NCBI GenBank assembly: GCA_030386875.1
Contig: CM059575.1
Location: forward strand, 41,694,859-41,758,858
DNA length: 64,000 nucleotides
Direction: 5' to 3'
Source: Morinoia aosen
Taxonomy: Eukaryota > Arthropoda > Malacostraca > Amphipoda > Talitridae
Translations under genes and position numbers: made by a program
The notes under the pieces: model-generated
What the model saw: only the letters and a program-made list of their open reading frames with translations
Told to the model about the DNA's origin: nothing
Databases searched by the model: none
Shown: positions 11,657 through 23,027 of the stretch, one piece after another
How positions within the stretch are numbered: the stretch's first letter is position 1
Layout of the letters: each line of letters starts with the position of its first letter

Positions 11657-11945
11657 TTTTATTTTTGACGCGTTACTGGAAGCTGCCCGCGTGTGATGGG
11701 GTTGACCTGTCATGTGCGGGGGGAGGGGCTGCACTCAATGAAGCGGTCGGGGTTAACCAGCTGTGGCTGTCGGGCCTGACTGTGGAAGGTGGTTGTGCTG
11801 GGCTGCTGCTGATCCTGGCAGTTCAGGTGCGGCCAGAGCTGCCTCTCTCGCCTCCTAGTGACTAAGTGTGGTGATTGTGGCCTGCTGTCGGCTACCCTCC
11901 CATAGGGAGGATAAGCCCGGTATATGTATATGTATGTATGTATGT
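8784..11945 (+). mobile_element. Non-LTR retrotransposon (APE-type LINE), 5'-truncated, inactive
   Basis: A LINE of about 3.1 kb that stands out by its G-rich plus strand. It encodes an apurinic-type endonuclease and then a reverse transcriptase. Its 3' end has an UTR of about 230 bp, a perfect 6-bp-stem hairpin (CCTCCC, ATA, GGGAGG at about 11896-11910) and a tail of TATATG/TATG units near 11920-11945. A stem-loop followed by a short microsatellite tail is common in RTE- and L2-like LINEs; I do not resolve the clade. The 5' end is lost around the first endonuclease motif. It lies in a p53 intron in antisense orientation to the gene. Confidence 0.88.
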
Positions 11946-12163
11946 AAATTTTTCGATAAAGCGGCTTATGTTCTAATTCCAAACTTGGTTGTGCCCATCC
12001 CATACTAAATGATACATCTCGTTTTATTGAAGTTTTCTTTAAACGCATAAAACAATTGACCTTCAATTTACAGGGGCTCTTGTAAAACAGTATTTAGGCA
12101 TGATAGAACTAACTCCAATTTCTCGTAAATTTTTCTCACTGCTTCTTTCTGATAAAGAACATG
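11890..12163 (+). repeat. Direct repeat B: LINE 3' end plus flank
   Basis: Partner of the block at 7458-7727. Here the LINE 3' end is attached to the full LINE body, and the flank begins after the TATG tail with AATTTTTCGATAAAGCGGC. The similarity stops at GAACATG; the following bases differ between the copies. Confidence 0.85.
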
Positions 12164-12726
12164 AATATCGAAACATTACGTATGTGTACATGTTTTAATT
12201 GTATTTTCCCGGAAACTTTTCAGTTGGCTAAAGGAACTAAATTACAGTCCTCATAAGACTCTGCAGCCTGTTAAAAATTATCAAAGTTGTTAATTCAGGA
12301 TAGACTAACAGTAGCGATTTTACACCAGAGTCTGTCAGTGACAGGCTATGTATCATTATAACAGTATGGTCGAACTTTCGGAACTTTTACGAGACCACTT
12401 GTAGATAAACTGGAACTGTCAGATGAAACTGAGACTTATGATACTGTTAAGAATTTCCGCGTGCTTCTCTCAGTTACATTTCAGTTTGAACTAATTGCCC
12501 TTAAATTGCATTTATTTATAAACTGCCCTAATACATTTATCACTTGACGCACCAAGCTTTAACTCTTAACTCGTCGTACATTGCACCGCTCAATTTAAGA
12601 CGTAAAACTACGAACTGCTGCACAACGCCTATACATTCTTCCTAACATCTCTTCAGTGATCTGGGTTCATTTCTTTGACCGTGCTGCTATGTGTGAATGT
12701 GTTTCAGCGGTGTTACAGAGCGGTGT
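12164..12726. other. p53 intron sequence, no recognised gene
   Basis: AT-rich DNA between the LINE flank and the tandem array. No coding signal seen. Confidence 0.4.
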
Positions 12727-12929
12727 TACTGACTGGCTCAGTCGAACCCCCTTTATTGTCTACTGACTGGTTCAGTCGAGCCGCGTTTATTGTCTACTGA
12801 CTGGCTCAGTCGAGCCCCGTTTATTGTCTACTGACTGGCTCAGTCGAGCCCCGTTTATTGTCTACAGATTGGCTCAGTCGAGCCCCCATAATTGTCTACT
12901 GACTGGCTCAGTCGAGCCCCCATTTAATT
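12727..12929. repeat. 34-bp tandem array, six units
   Basis: Six units of 34 bp start at 12727, 12761, 12795, 12829, 12863 and 12897, the last slightly short. The consensus begins TACTGACTGGCTCAGTCGAG and ends with a C-run and TTTATTGTC. Each unit contains the inverted repeat GACTG, GCT, CAGTC, so a single strand could form a row of small hairpins. Units 3 and 4 are identical; units 1, 2, 5 and 6 differ by a few bases. It lies in a p53 intron. The unit lacks separating unique spacers, so it is a minisatellite and not a CRISPR array. Confidence 0.9.
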
Positions 12930-14348
12930 AGAGGTCAAGCCCCTAACTGTTTAAGAGCCCACAGGCCATCTTTGAGGCGAACCTCGCTCTTGATAAAAGC
13001 TCTGAATGGCATTCTTCACCTGTCATCTTTTCGTTATTTTTCCATCTTTAATTCTACTTTCTTTCTCTCAAGTAGGTTCCAATGGCTTCACTCGGGAAGT
13101 AATTCATGAGGTGAGGGGTTAATAAGAGCAGGAGAAATATACTAATCTAATTGATGTTTAATTAAGTGTTTTGATTCTACTGTAATGACTACAAATAACG
13201 CACTTACTGTGTCTATTTCGTGAGTTTATAGGTTTTTTTTTCGTTCAGTATAACACAACAGCAGCCGGGTCCGGTCTGGGTCTCAACCTGACTCGAGATA
13301 AGGGCGTCTTTTCGGCTCCGCTTATTTCTAGTTTTGCACCCATCTAACGCCTGATTTTATCGGATGTTCTTTCTCTTCTGGAGGTGCCATTGAATAAGTG
13401 AAGATTACGGCTACATTACTTGATGTTTTTCCGATAAATTTGAAAGTTACATTTTTTATTTGACTAATAATTCTTGCGTTGTTTAGTCTCCATAGATACC
13501 AAGGGCCTCATGGATTTTATTTCTAGTATTTTTTTAAGCTGCATCCAGGCGAACATTTTTACAGACCTGAAGAAAGAAAGCGGGGGTATTCCTTTCGATT
13601 TTTCTTGAACGGAGTACAGTTCCGTTGCTGCCTCGATTCGTAGTTTAACTTCGAATTTTTTGTTATCTCTTTCGTTTCAAAATGAAACTGTAGAAAACTT
13701 GAAAGGGTGTGATTTTTTTACAATACAAGCTTTTTCAATAACTAAAAATCCAAACATTATTTCGGTCGAGATATCGAATTTAAAAGCTGAGTAGTGGCTA
13801 TATGACAATGGTGGAGGCAGTCACAGAGTCGTAAGTAATGAAAAGCATTTGATTACATGAATTTCAATACGGAACTGGAATTACAATGAGCGTTCTAAAT
13901 CCCTACTTGCAACGTTACTGCTAGTCTGCAGTACCTACACAGAAGCGATTCTCGGGCATAATAGAACACTCGAGGATCATCCGCAATAAGTCCCGTAGCA
14001 TCAACTAACCTAACCACAAGATTCATTTCTGGCTTTCAGAATTTGTAGCGATGCATTTCGCCGGGGCTGTTTTACAATGTTTACTGACAAAAGACGATCA
14101 CTGAGAAAAACAGATGTTGCCTTAATTTGTTGACCTAAGGTAATGCAGAGAGTTAGAAATTTTTTGTAGAAACCTACAATATTTACGATTAGATATCTAG
14201 AAACGATGAGGGTTTGGGTTTTTACTTCTTCTTGAAAAGCCTTACTTAGTCTTACATAAGGTTTTAGTTTTAGAGTCAATGTTTGTAACAGTAGTTCATA
14301 CATTCAGTAATACGTTTTGATTTTTTGAAGCTACTAACAGAGACTCAC
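12930..14348. other. p53 intron sequence, no recognised gene
   Basis: AT-rich sequence with one GC-richer patch at about 13260-13330. I recognise no gene or repeat. Confidence 0.4.
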
Positions 14349-14556
14349 CTGTCTAAGAGTTCGCAAACAAGGTTCCACTTTGCGTTTTTGTGACAACTAT
14401 TCTTGCAGAGGAATTTCATCTGGACGCTTCCCTGGTAGTTGGGTTCCAGATCGTCAGTAACTGGGATGTTCATGTTCGGCTGCACTTCTACGTACGAGTG
14501 GTGGTTTTGCTCTCCGTACGCGGGGTCCAGTTGCACGGGCACCTCCATGATGTGTC
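14349..14556 (-). CDS. p53: p53 exon: core DNA-binding domain, second half
   Basis: The exon starts in phase 1 after acceptor CCCGCAG and ends in phase 2 before GTGAGT (minus strand). It encodes about 69 residues from GHIMEVPVQLDPAYGEQ to VCELLD. The central block KFLCKNSCHKNAKWNLVCEL corresponds to the beta strand, the second pair of zinc-ligand cysteines (C238 and C242 in human numbering, here C-K-N-S-C) and loop L3. Between the second cysteine and the next strand there are six residues instead of nine, as in the fly protein, and no Arg sits where human R248 contacts the DNA minor groove. The assignment is strong because the neighbouring exons join in frame to give the expected order. Confidence 0.9.
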
Positions 14557-15998
14557 CTGCGGGCGAGTTCAATAACAAAAGGTAATTTTGAGTTACTGTA
14601 CTATCAATCAGGCCGCAGTAGGTTGTACATGCACGAGCGTATCTTCCTGAGAGCAGACTAAGTAACCCAGTTTGTTCAATACCTCAGGTTAGTGTAACAA
14701 AGTGAACTTGAATGAACGTTATCACTAAATCCCAACACATAATTTTGAGAGCATAAAAGATGATCATAAGGAGCATAAACTTGAATAATTTTACTGGAGT
14801 GTCTTGACAAATGGACTTAATGATTTCACGCCATTACAATTCTAGATCAAAACCCAACGTGAACTTACGTCGAGGTACAGCTCCTAGGAATGTGTGTTCT
14901 TTCTGCGACTGTTACGTTTAAGTTGAAGTATTGTTTGAGCAATGATGATTTACAAAATTTAATTGTATTCAAATATTTTGTAGTGTGTCCCAACAGTCTA
15001 GAGTCTTTGAAAATAGAATTCTTCATAGCTCATATATCTTTGCTTAATTCATGTTTAATTTTTAGTTGACAATAGAACTAAATGGTACTTTACTATGAGC
15101 GTCTAGGATGGTTGTACAGAAAGAGGGTAGATGATGATATGCATGCGTGTCGTTTCGAATTTGCCTCCCTCCAATTTATTTTTACGAGGAGAGAAAGATA
15201 GCTAAAATTTTTCAATGTTCTGGTAGACAAGTGATGTTAAGAAATGTTCAAATTCTTTACCATGAAAATTTCATGATAGCCTGATATTCGAAAAGTTGAG
15301 TATTAAGAAGCATGTCGGCCTGAAAATATGAATCTTTTAATCTCCATAAATAATTAGCAAAATTTTGATTTGGCATCCTGTTCAATGTTGAGAAAAATCC
15401 ATTAGGCTAAAATACGAGTATCTCTGACTCTGAAATCATGCATAACGAAGAAGGAATGCGCCTAGTCGAAAACCGCTTAATTCTTTCTCCCATAATCGTT
15501 TACCGCATTAAAACAAACAAAGACATAAATTTTTCAACTGAAATATTAATAGTTTCAGATAGACGAATTTGGAATTACTCTTCCCAAGAAATTACAAACT
15601 CTCGGCCCAACAATGATGAAACTCCTCATTTTGAACCGTAACGCATGCTGTAAAAAACACTGAATAGATAGAAAAAATTACTTCAATGAGATTGATATAC
15701 AATGATGGTTGAAGAAATACCTAGAACAAAGTCAAATGCAAAGACAAAGTTTCGAATGAAACGGTAGCTGTATTTTTCAATATTAGAAACAACAAAACTC
15801 TTGATTGCTGTTATAAGCCTCTATTCCTCTGCAATGTAACCTGATATGCTAATTTCACAATGCGCGTTTAACCACAATCCGGGTCTCATAATACAGAATT
15901 TGTGTGTCTCATGAATTTTTCAGAGATTTCTTCAGCGAGAAGTTTGATGCCAAACTTAATCATGAGAAATCGCTATGTATTCGACACGTGTTACTGAC
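14557..15998. other. p53 intron, 1.4 kb
   Basis: Short intron between two core-domain exons. An open frame at 15438-15641 on the plus strand has no recognisable similarity and is probably chance. Nothing else is visible. Confidence 0.5.
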
Positions 15999-16194
15999 CA
16001 GGATGATCATCCGTCAAGTGTTTCTTGCAAGGACGCACTGGCTCCGAGAGCTTCTGTGCATCCCGGTGGTACACTGCTAACCTCACACGCAGCTCACGCT
16101 CGCAGTATTTGAAGTGATGTATTTGGAACTGCACCAGGTACTGGTCAGTCACGAATATTTCAGTGGAACCACCATCTCCAACCTCGGCTCGTTT
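15999..16194 (-). CDS. p53: p53 exon: core DNA-binding domain, first half
   Basis: The exon starts in phase 0 after acceptor TTTCAG and ends one base into a codon before GTCAGT (minus strand). It encodes KRAEVGDGGSTEIFVTDQYL and continues through VQFHIKHFKYCERELRVRLA to VRPCKKHLTDDHP. The last part matches the L2 loop: C-K-K-H supplies the first cysteine and histidine of the zinc site (C176 and H179 in human numbering). The residue at the human R175 position is Pro. GTCAGT is a weaker donor than the others, but phase and alignment both support it. Confidence 0.9.
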
Positions 16195-17808
16195 CTGAAA
16201 AATGTACAGTATAAGAATATCGTTATTTAAAATGATGATATATCATTCATCATATCATTAAAAAAAATCTTTGTAATAATGTATCAGAAGTGAGGTACGT
16301 AATAAACTTTTTTGTTTTCTTTGGTGAAGGTATGAAAAATACCATAGTATTGAGAATAATTCCTTCTGCTGCTCATATTCCACCAGCTCTAAAATCAATG
16401 TCATCTAATGATCTATTTTCCCCATAACAATGATTTATTATAATGTTTACGTGTTTTGTTACAGTAATTTACCGCATGAATTCAAGATCATGAGCTAAGT
16501 AAAGATTTCAGTACGTGAACATACTCTGTACGAGTGCACCAACAAAAACACTCTTGCGGAAACACATGTTACAGGCCAGGATAATAAGCAAATGAAGATC
16601 CATGTCTAAGATCTATTTTGTACGAGGCACCAATAAAACAAAGCACACTATATAATGAACGTTGATTTACCATTCAAATTAAAAGTTACATGGAGTTAGA
16701 ACAATAGTATCATAAATACAATATAACTAGTGGGAAGTTGCCCCATTGCTTTGATTTTTCAACTGTTGCTAAAATAAAAACAGTACAGTATAGTATACGT
16801 TACGAGCATTATCTATATTGTATGAATATACCTTATTTACTCATTTAATATTGGTTTCGTATGTGTATACAGAGAAGGTCGTTTTGTTCCTTTTGGAAAT
16901 TTGTAGACTCAACAAGGGATTTTAATCTAGAAAATCAGATGATCTACTTTTGCTTAGGGTTGCAACCTCGAAGAACAATCTCGTACTTTTTCGGGGAAAA
17001 AATTAGTTTATTTTTAATGATAAAATGACCTAAAGAAAAACTAAATAAATACGTTTTCCCTCTTTCTCCAACTTTTTAGTGTTATTCGTACAGCTCGAGT
17101 TTAACAAATCCTGCAAGTGTAATCAATAAGTCATAATAACCTACTAGAGAAAACCAAAATTTAAATTTTAGAAAAATTTCAGGAACATAGACATAATTAC
17201 AATAGCACTGAAAAACTGGTACATCAGGAAGGGTCCGAATGATGAAATAATCAAGAATAATCAGGATAAACAATCGGAATTAATTCAGCATCTCAATGAT
17301 GTTAAAACTATCACGTCTCGCGAGTGGTTCTAATGAAGATAAGTTTAGATTTAAAGCGTGTTTCATTTATCCATTGTTCACAATTGATATGTTACATCAA
17401 AATCGATTAGAAGATAAAAACTAGAAGATAAATTTGAAGAAAATGAGTGTTTTCAATTCTTCACGTACTTCAGTTACTAACTCACATATCACTACATACT
17501 GAGATGTTTACAAGTTTAAAACGAATTCCCAAAACTAACATCAGAATGAATCCTTAAGACGAATTACCCCTGTATTAACACTGCAGGTCTTTACAAAATA
17601 CTTCAACTTTATCGGACTACTGTTATAATACTGTTCTTGAGTACTGCTAGACAGTAATTATGCATTCAGCACAATTTTTTGGTCTCAAATATTATTTTGC
17701 TCAAAGTTTAGGGTTTAACTAATTAGTTATGGTCTTCTTGGAAATTAAAATTTTGTGATGAGAATTGTTCTGGCGTAGCTAGCGACGCTAGAAAATCATT
17801 CAGGATTA
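16195..17808. other. p53 large intron, right of core exon
   Basis: Start of the 18-kb intron. AT-rich, with no recognised gene or repeat until the mariner at 17809. Confidence 0.4.
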
Positions 17809-18538
17809 TACAGGGTGTTTGGGATAAATTTGACGGAATAACATTTGATTTTTTTCAGATATTTCAAATTTATTCATACCAAGTAGGCTTGAGTTCAAAG
17901 TTTAGGTCGTACTTCATTCATATACACGATGACTGTATGAATGGATGATTGGAAGCTACCTGAATCGTGGAAGAGAATAACTTGTATCATGATGATTCGC
18001 GCCTAACATCTAAATAAAGAAATTTTATGGTCGCTGCGCAATGCTCCCTGAACACTGTAAAAACAATCTGGCATGAACTTCAAAATTGCAGTGGAGACTA
18101 CAAGGATACGGAAAGACTAAATTTCCCCAAACCATCATGGTTTTCGGATGCGTATCCTCAGAGGGTGATGTGATGCACACAAATCCCAATGTTTGGCCTC
18201 CAAACTCCCCTGGTCTAAACCCGATGGATGATTATGTACGGGGCGTTGTCGAAATAGATACCAATCGCCGTGTTAGTACTACAAGAGACCAGTTAATCGA
18301 TAAAATTTTAGTGGTTTTTGAAGTTCTTCCAAGGAAACGTGTAAAATCAGCTTGCTTCAGGCTCCAGCCCGGATTGAGGCTGCAATACACGCTAATGGTG
18401 GTTATTTTGAATAAAACTCTTCGACAAAAGTCTAATTTTCTGGCCTATTGAATTTCTTTGACATTGACTAAATTTTGTAGATACTATCACTTTTTCTTAT
18501 CCTGATAGACCTGTCAAATTTATCCCGCATACCCTGTA
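17809..18538 (+). mobile_element. Mariner-type element, internally deleted
   Basis: An element of about 730 bp bounded by inverted repeats beginning TACAGGGTGTTTGGGATAAA on the left and TACAGGGTATGCGGGATAAA on the reverse complement of the right, with TA at both ends, as expected for Tc1/mariner insertion. The inside keeps scraps of transposase on the plus strand: a helix-turn-helix-like segment before 18086, then KFPQTIMVFGCVSSEGDV, joined after a deletion to VWPPNSPGLNPMDDYVRGVV, which carries the third catalytic Asp. The block with the second catalytic Asp is missing. It cannot encode active transposase but could have been mobilised in trans. Confidence 0.85.
18086..18451 (+). pseudogene. 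Mariner transposase fragment
   Basis: An open frame of 121 codons joining two separated parts of a mariner-family transposase. The KFPQTIMVFGCVSSEGD strand is followed directly by WPPNSPGLNPMD, so roughly the 40 residues between them, including the second Asp, are deleted. The C-terminal part (RDQLIDKILVVFEVLPRKRV) is typical of the family's last helices. It lies wholly inside the 17809-18538 element. Confidence 0.75.
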
Positions 18539-19439
18539 AGCCTCGGTTCAATTATATTGTATGTTCATCTGATATAACTCTCAATCATTTCGTTGTCATC
18601 AGTACACACTGTTAATTGTGCTATTCAGTGCCACTCTGCATTCCTATATAAAATTAAAGACCTCACTAGTGCAACCGATTTGATATATTGTGAAGAAAAA
18701 AAGACTTCGTAAAATACTAGCGATAAACACTTTAGACTGCGCTTAGGACGTCGCTATATTATAGCGATCATGGCTACAACGTAGCCGATGTCGCGTGCAT
18801 CCACCAAATGCGTTTAACGTACCTTACGAATCATCTTAGACGATTAAATTGTTGTCTTCTAGTAAGTTCCATTTCCATAGTTCTGATAAAAGGATTGACT
18901 CGTCATGCGTTAACACAATAAATTATAAAGCCACAGTTTAATGTTTAAAATGTTCATTTCTCGTAGAATAGATTTGTAGCGGATTTGAACTCCTCTCACT
19001 GAAATACTGTTGTCCCGTTCATCTGTTAAAATACTATGTGATTTGTCTCAACAACGACAAGTAGTTATGCAAGCACTTCTCAGTCCCTGCCCACACAGTC
19101 GTAGTCCCGCTTGTTAACTGATGCTGGATTACGAAGGCTCGATTGGTCAGGTAAAAAAGCATAGCCTTTGAGCTTAAAGCAGCGTCTTTGGGTTGACTAT
19201 CATATAAAAAGAAATATAAAATAAAGTTCAGACAAGTTACTAGAAAAAATGTGCAAGTACTTTCAAAACCTTAAGCCTTTGATTCGTGTTTTGTTATAGA
19301 TTTTGTTAAAAAGAAGCTATTCTGGATTGACCTGCACAGCTGTTGAAATTTTCAACAACTTTGATGAAACACTAGAAGTTATTTTCAGTGTTACATCATT
19401 TCATCATCTGGGAAAGATATAATTTGTTTACATACATAT
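18539..19439. other. p53 large intron, no recognised gene
   Basis: AT-rich DNA between the mariner remnant and the LINE remnant. Nothing recognised. Confidence 0.4.
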
Positions 19440-20765
19440 ATATATATACGATATCATTAGCTAAGTATTTGCAAAATATTCGAGAAAATTGTGAATAACA
19501 AAGTGTATTCTTATTAGGAAGAAAAATCATTTCTCTATGATGAACAATTTGGTTTTCACTTTAAAAAATCAACAACACAGGCAATATTAAATCATTTACA
19601 ATACCTCTATTCTAATATAGATAAAGTAAAGCTGGTTTCCTTTGTATTTCTTGACTTTGAAAAACATTCGATTAATTGTGTAGACCATAACATATTACTC
19701 TCGAAACTCCACTGATATGGCATTCGAGGGGTTGCTCATGATTGGTTCAGATCATACCTAACAAATCGGAAGCAATACGTTGTCATTGACGATGCACAAT
19801 CGGAACTACAGACAATTAGCCATGGCGTTCCACAAGGATCTGTCCTTGGGCCTCTCCTATTTCTAATTTTTATCAATGATAGTATTAAATCGACATCATT
19901 TCTCAAATTCATACTTTATGCCGACGACAGCACACTTTTTGCAATCCTTTCAAACCAAAATCCCGCTCTATTTGCGGAGAGAATAAATACCGAACTCCAT
20001 AAGGTTTCACTGTGGCTTAAAGCTAATAAAATAAGCCTTGATATCGATAAAACAAAATATATTACATTCTCATACACAAAAAACATATCTCTCCCACGCA
20101 TGAAAACGGGCGAAAATGAAATCGGAGAAGCCAACTGACGAAAGTTCCTAGGCATCATAATAGATAAACATCTGACCTTCAAAGAGCTCATTGCTCATAC
20201 GAGTATTAGTACGAAGTTATCTAAATCCGTCGGAATCCTCGATAAAGTGAAAAATTTTCTACCTGAAAAAGCCTCGCAAATACTTTACTGAACGCTCATT
20301 TCACCATGCTTGCAATACGGAATAGAAGCATGGCACGGAACTGATAAAAATAAAACCAATAAATTTTTTTCGGCAAAAAATAGCCATCAGATCGGTAAAG
20401 AAACTAGAATATAATCCTCACACAGATGATTCATTTAAAAGTTTACAAATACTTAAACTTACGATTCTCTACAAACTCTCCATATGTAATTTCATGTATA
20501 AAACATCGACCAGTGATGGCGACAATAGCCTCAAACAACTATTAACTGCACAAACTGATCATCACGACCATTTAACCTTTAATGAAAGTAAGTTTATGCT
20601 TCATTATAATTCGAAAGCTCGGTCAGAACACAGTATCCGCTTCGTTGGAACCAAAACCTGGAACTCAATCTCTGTGGAGATCTGTGAAAGTAATTCTTAC
20701 AAAGTATTCAAAATAAATCTCGAATCTCATTTCCTATCAGAGTATTCGTAATGTAAGATAACCAA
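19440..20765 (+). mobile_element. LINE remnant, CR1/L2-like reverse transcriptase (copy 1)
   Basis: This is a worn 3' half of a non-LTR retrotransposon. Translation over several frames gives FDFEKHSINCVDHNILLSKL-like text near 19640-19710, GVAHDWFRSYLTNRKQYVVI near 19730, HGVPQGSVLGPLLFLIFIND near 19820-19880 and FILYADDSTLF near 19910 with the catalytic YADD intact. Later peptides (LHKVSLWLKANKISLDIDKT, LQYGIEAWHG) match the thumb and C-terminal region. In-frame stops at about 19712, 20136 and 20290 show that it is dead. A relative lies in opposite orientation at 45730-48010. Clade naming is from general resemblance only. Confidence 0.82.
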
Positions 20766-22344
20766 GTCAAATATTGTCTCCTACATGACTGGTCCTGATA
20801 GGGTAATTTGCCATGGTTAATATCGTTGATCTTCAGTCTACTGTTAAATCGTTTATAGAATATACTACTAACATCTACCCCATATAAACTATTTTGTAAA
20901 ATGAAGCATCGAATGTCGAGTTAACTATTTCATTGATCAGTCTAATGCGTAACTAGGTTTAAGTGAATTAGGTTAAACATTATTGTACACTTATAGGATA
21001 ACGTTGTGGTAGGATGCCCTAGAAGTCGCCGAACTTATTCGGGCCCACAGGTAGCTATACTCAAATTTTACCATTTTACTAGACTCAAGAAACAATCTAC
21101 TTCTGTATCGCTTGTGGTAAAATAAATTGTTTGTTAAATCGTTTGTTAAAATTGTTTATATTTCTCTTAAGCCAGGCAATAACGCACTGTCTCTATTGCT
21201 TATAAGTTTATATCATTGTGGCACAAGCGAAATGATGCTTGCCCCTTTAATTGTCCTTCAAACCATTTTTTATTTTAAATTGAAAACCCGCTTAAAGGAC
21301 GTTTTGAGCAAAGCATAGGCGCAAAACAACAAGCACACCGAGCCGTTTGTAAATGATCAGTAAATGCCTTTGCAATGTGCAATCAATTAAGAAGATCAGA
21401 AATATTCACTGCTAGTTTAACTTTTTTATCAGAGTAGCTGTATAATTTTTTTCCTTTGCTCAATACATGTGCACTTTAGAATCAGTTGTGAATCAGATGT
21501 GAATATCATAGCGTCAGTCCCCGCCGATGTTGCCAGAACCGTAGTACTCGGTTGCTGGCGTGGATATCGTCCCGGCATGTTGCTTGCTTCTTGAGACTCG
21601 CCCATGCTTTCCTTCGCGTCGTATGTCAGGAAGGAACTATTTTTGACTCTCATCAACAACGCAGTCGATAATGTTTTCTTATCTATAACAATTTAATTTT
21701 AATCGAATAACCATCCAGCAATTAATGAATGCAGGCGTTAATTCTTGTCTGCCAGGTTGAGAGATGCCAAAGAAACGCAGTTCTAGGCGTTTTAATAATA
21801 CTTTGTAAGCTTACAATAGTCACTCCACTCGAGAGTACGTAAATCGCTCTTTTTCTTATTTCATAATCTAGCTACTTCTATATACTCAAAATATTTTTTC
21901 ACGGCGATCCAGAATGAAATTTACCACGAGTTTAAGACCAAATTGCTCTCATTTATCGAACTCAAAATTACTAACGAAATGTAAAGCTAAACTTCATTAA
22001 AACTTCCTTTTGACGCCCATTCCGTTTATAAATATGCTGAAAAAGAGAAAAATTATTTTCTCTCCATATGTAACATATATATAGCTGGGAAAGTTGCACA
22101 AGACATATACACTTAAATACAAAAATTGGAGCACTTAGGGAAATATCATGAAACCAAATCTGGCTTTCTACCCCTCGAATATAGAATAAAAAGGTAGGTA
22201 TTAAAGTCAATAGTGTGGTAAAGGATGCATTTTTGTCGTTTGGCAGCACTGCAGTACTGACGAGCGACCCGCCTTAGCTAAATTTAACCCAAAGGTATGA
22301 TAACGCTGCATTATGTCAAAAGTTAAAACAATTTATGTTTATTT
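20766..22344. other. p53 large intron, no recognised gene
   Basis: AT-rich DNA. A few short open frames (for example minus 21429-21659) show no family signature. Confidence 0.4.
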
Positions 22345-22828
22345 TCCCTTCAAAAGATTGAAGTTAAGCTGGTAAACAAGAACCTATAAGCCATTAAAAT
22401 ACGTTTAGTAGGAACGAAACAAAAGAGTTCTGAAGCCGCACGAAGTACCTACGTCATTTCCTATTCGATTGCCCTTCTATCACGTAAGAGAGACTGGACG
22501 CAGCTTCCAGTGCTTGTCGAAGTTTAGTGCCTTACTTTTCACTGTCGGCCTCGCACACTTTATTCCACTTTTGATGTGTGATTACACTGGCGAACACTTT
22601 CTCTGTAACTTTGCGTTGTATTGGACATTTTAATTGATTCTGAAGGAGTTTTAGGCGCTGATTTCAAATCTGAAATTAATATTCTACAAGCTCTAGTTTG
22701 TTTGCAATTTGAGGTTAATGAAATTGTACAAATGTGAACTTGCGTAAGCCACGTATAATCATTTTCACGTCCATACATTTAAATAGCTTCTAATATTTTG
22801 ATCATTCTTCTTTCGTTCCAGTTCAAAA

Positions 22829-23027
22829 ATGGCTTCCAAAAAGTGACATCATTGCAGAAACAAGCTTGATGCCTTCTGCTACATATGCGGATGCTACACA
22901 ATAAATCGTCAGAGACGTAACATATACTTGTTCGTCAAGCGTGCCTACAAGGCATATTTTCAAGTTCATCTAGGTGATCAAGACAAGCAATGGTCTCCTC
23001 ATGTTGTTCGCCACAATTGTGAGAAAA
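22829..23027 (+). pseudogene. Orphan gene family, 5' coding part, interrupted
   Basis: An ATG at 22829 opens MASKK followed by a TGA; reading on gives HHCRNKLDAFCYICGCYTIN and then RQRRNIYLFVKRAYKAYF, VHLGDQDKQWSPHVVRHNCE. The Cys/His spacing (C-x2-C in FCYICG, HNC later) suggests a small zinc-binding module. I recognise this N-terminus as that of a multicopy, functionally unassigned protein family found in many arthropod genomes. The frame stops where the Penelope element begins (about 23028) and resumes at 26996. A polypyrimidine/AG site (TTTCGTTCCAG) precedes the ATG. Confidence 0.65.

Noticed and set aside
8986-11734. Long minus-strand open frames over the LINE
   Set aside because: They are antisense shadows of the G-rich LINE coding strand, with low-complexity Pro/Ser/His translation and no domain.
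12727-12929. Regular 34-bp repeat as CRISPR array
   Set aside because: Units are directly head to tail with no unique spacers, and the context is a eukaryotic intron.
15438-15641. 67-codon plus-strand frame within the short p53 intron
   Set aside because: No domain, no splice context and no repeats; chance frame in AT-rich DNA.
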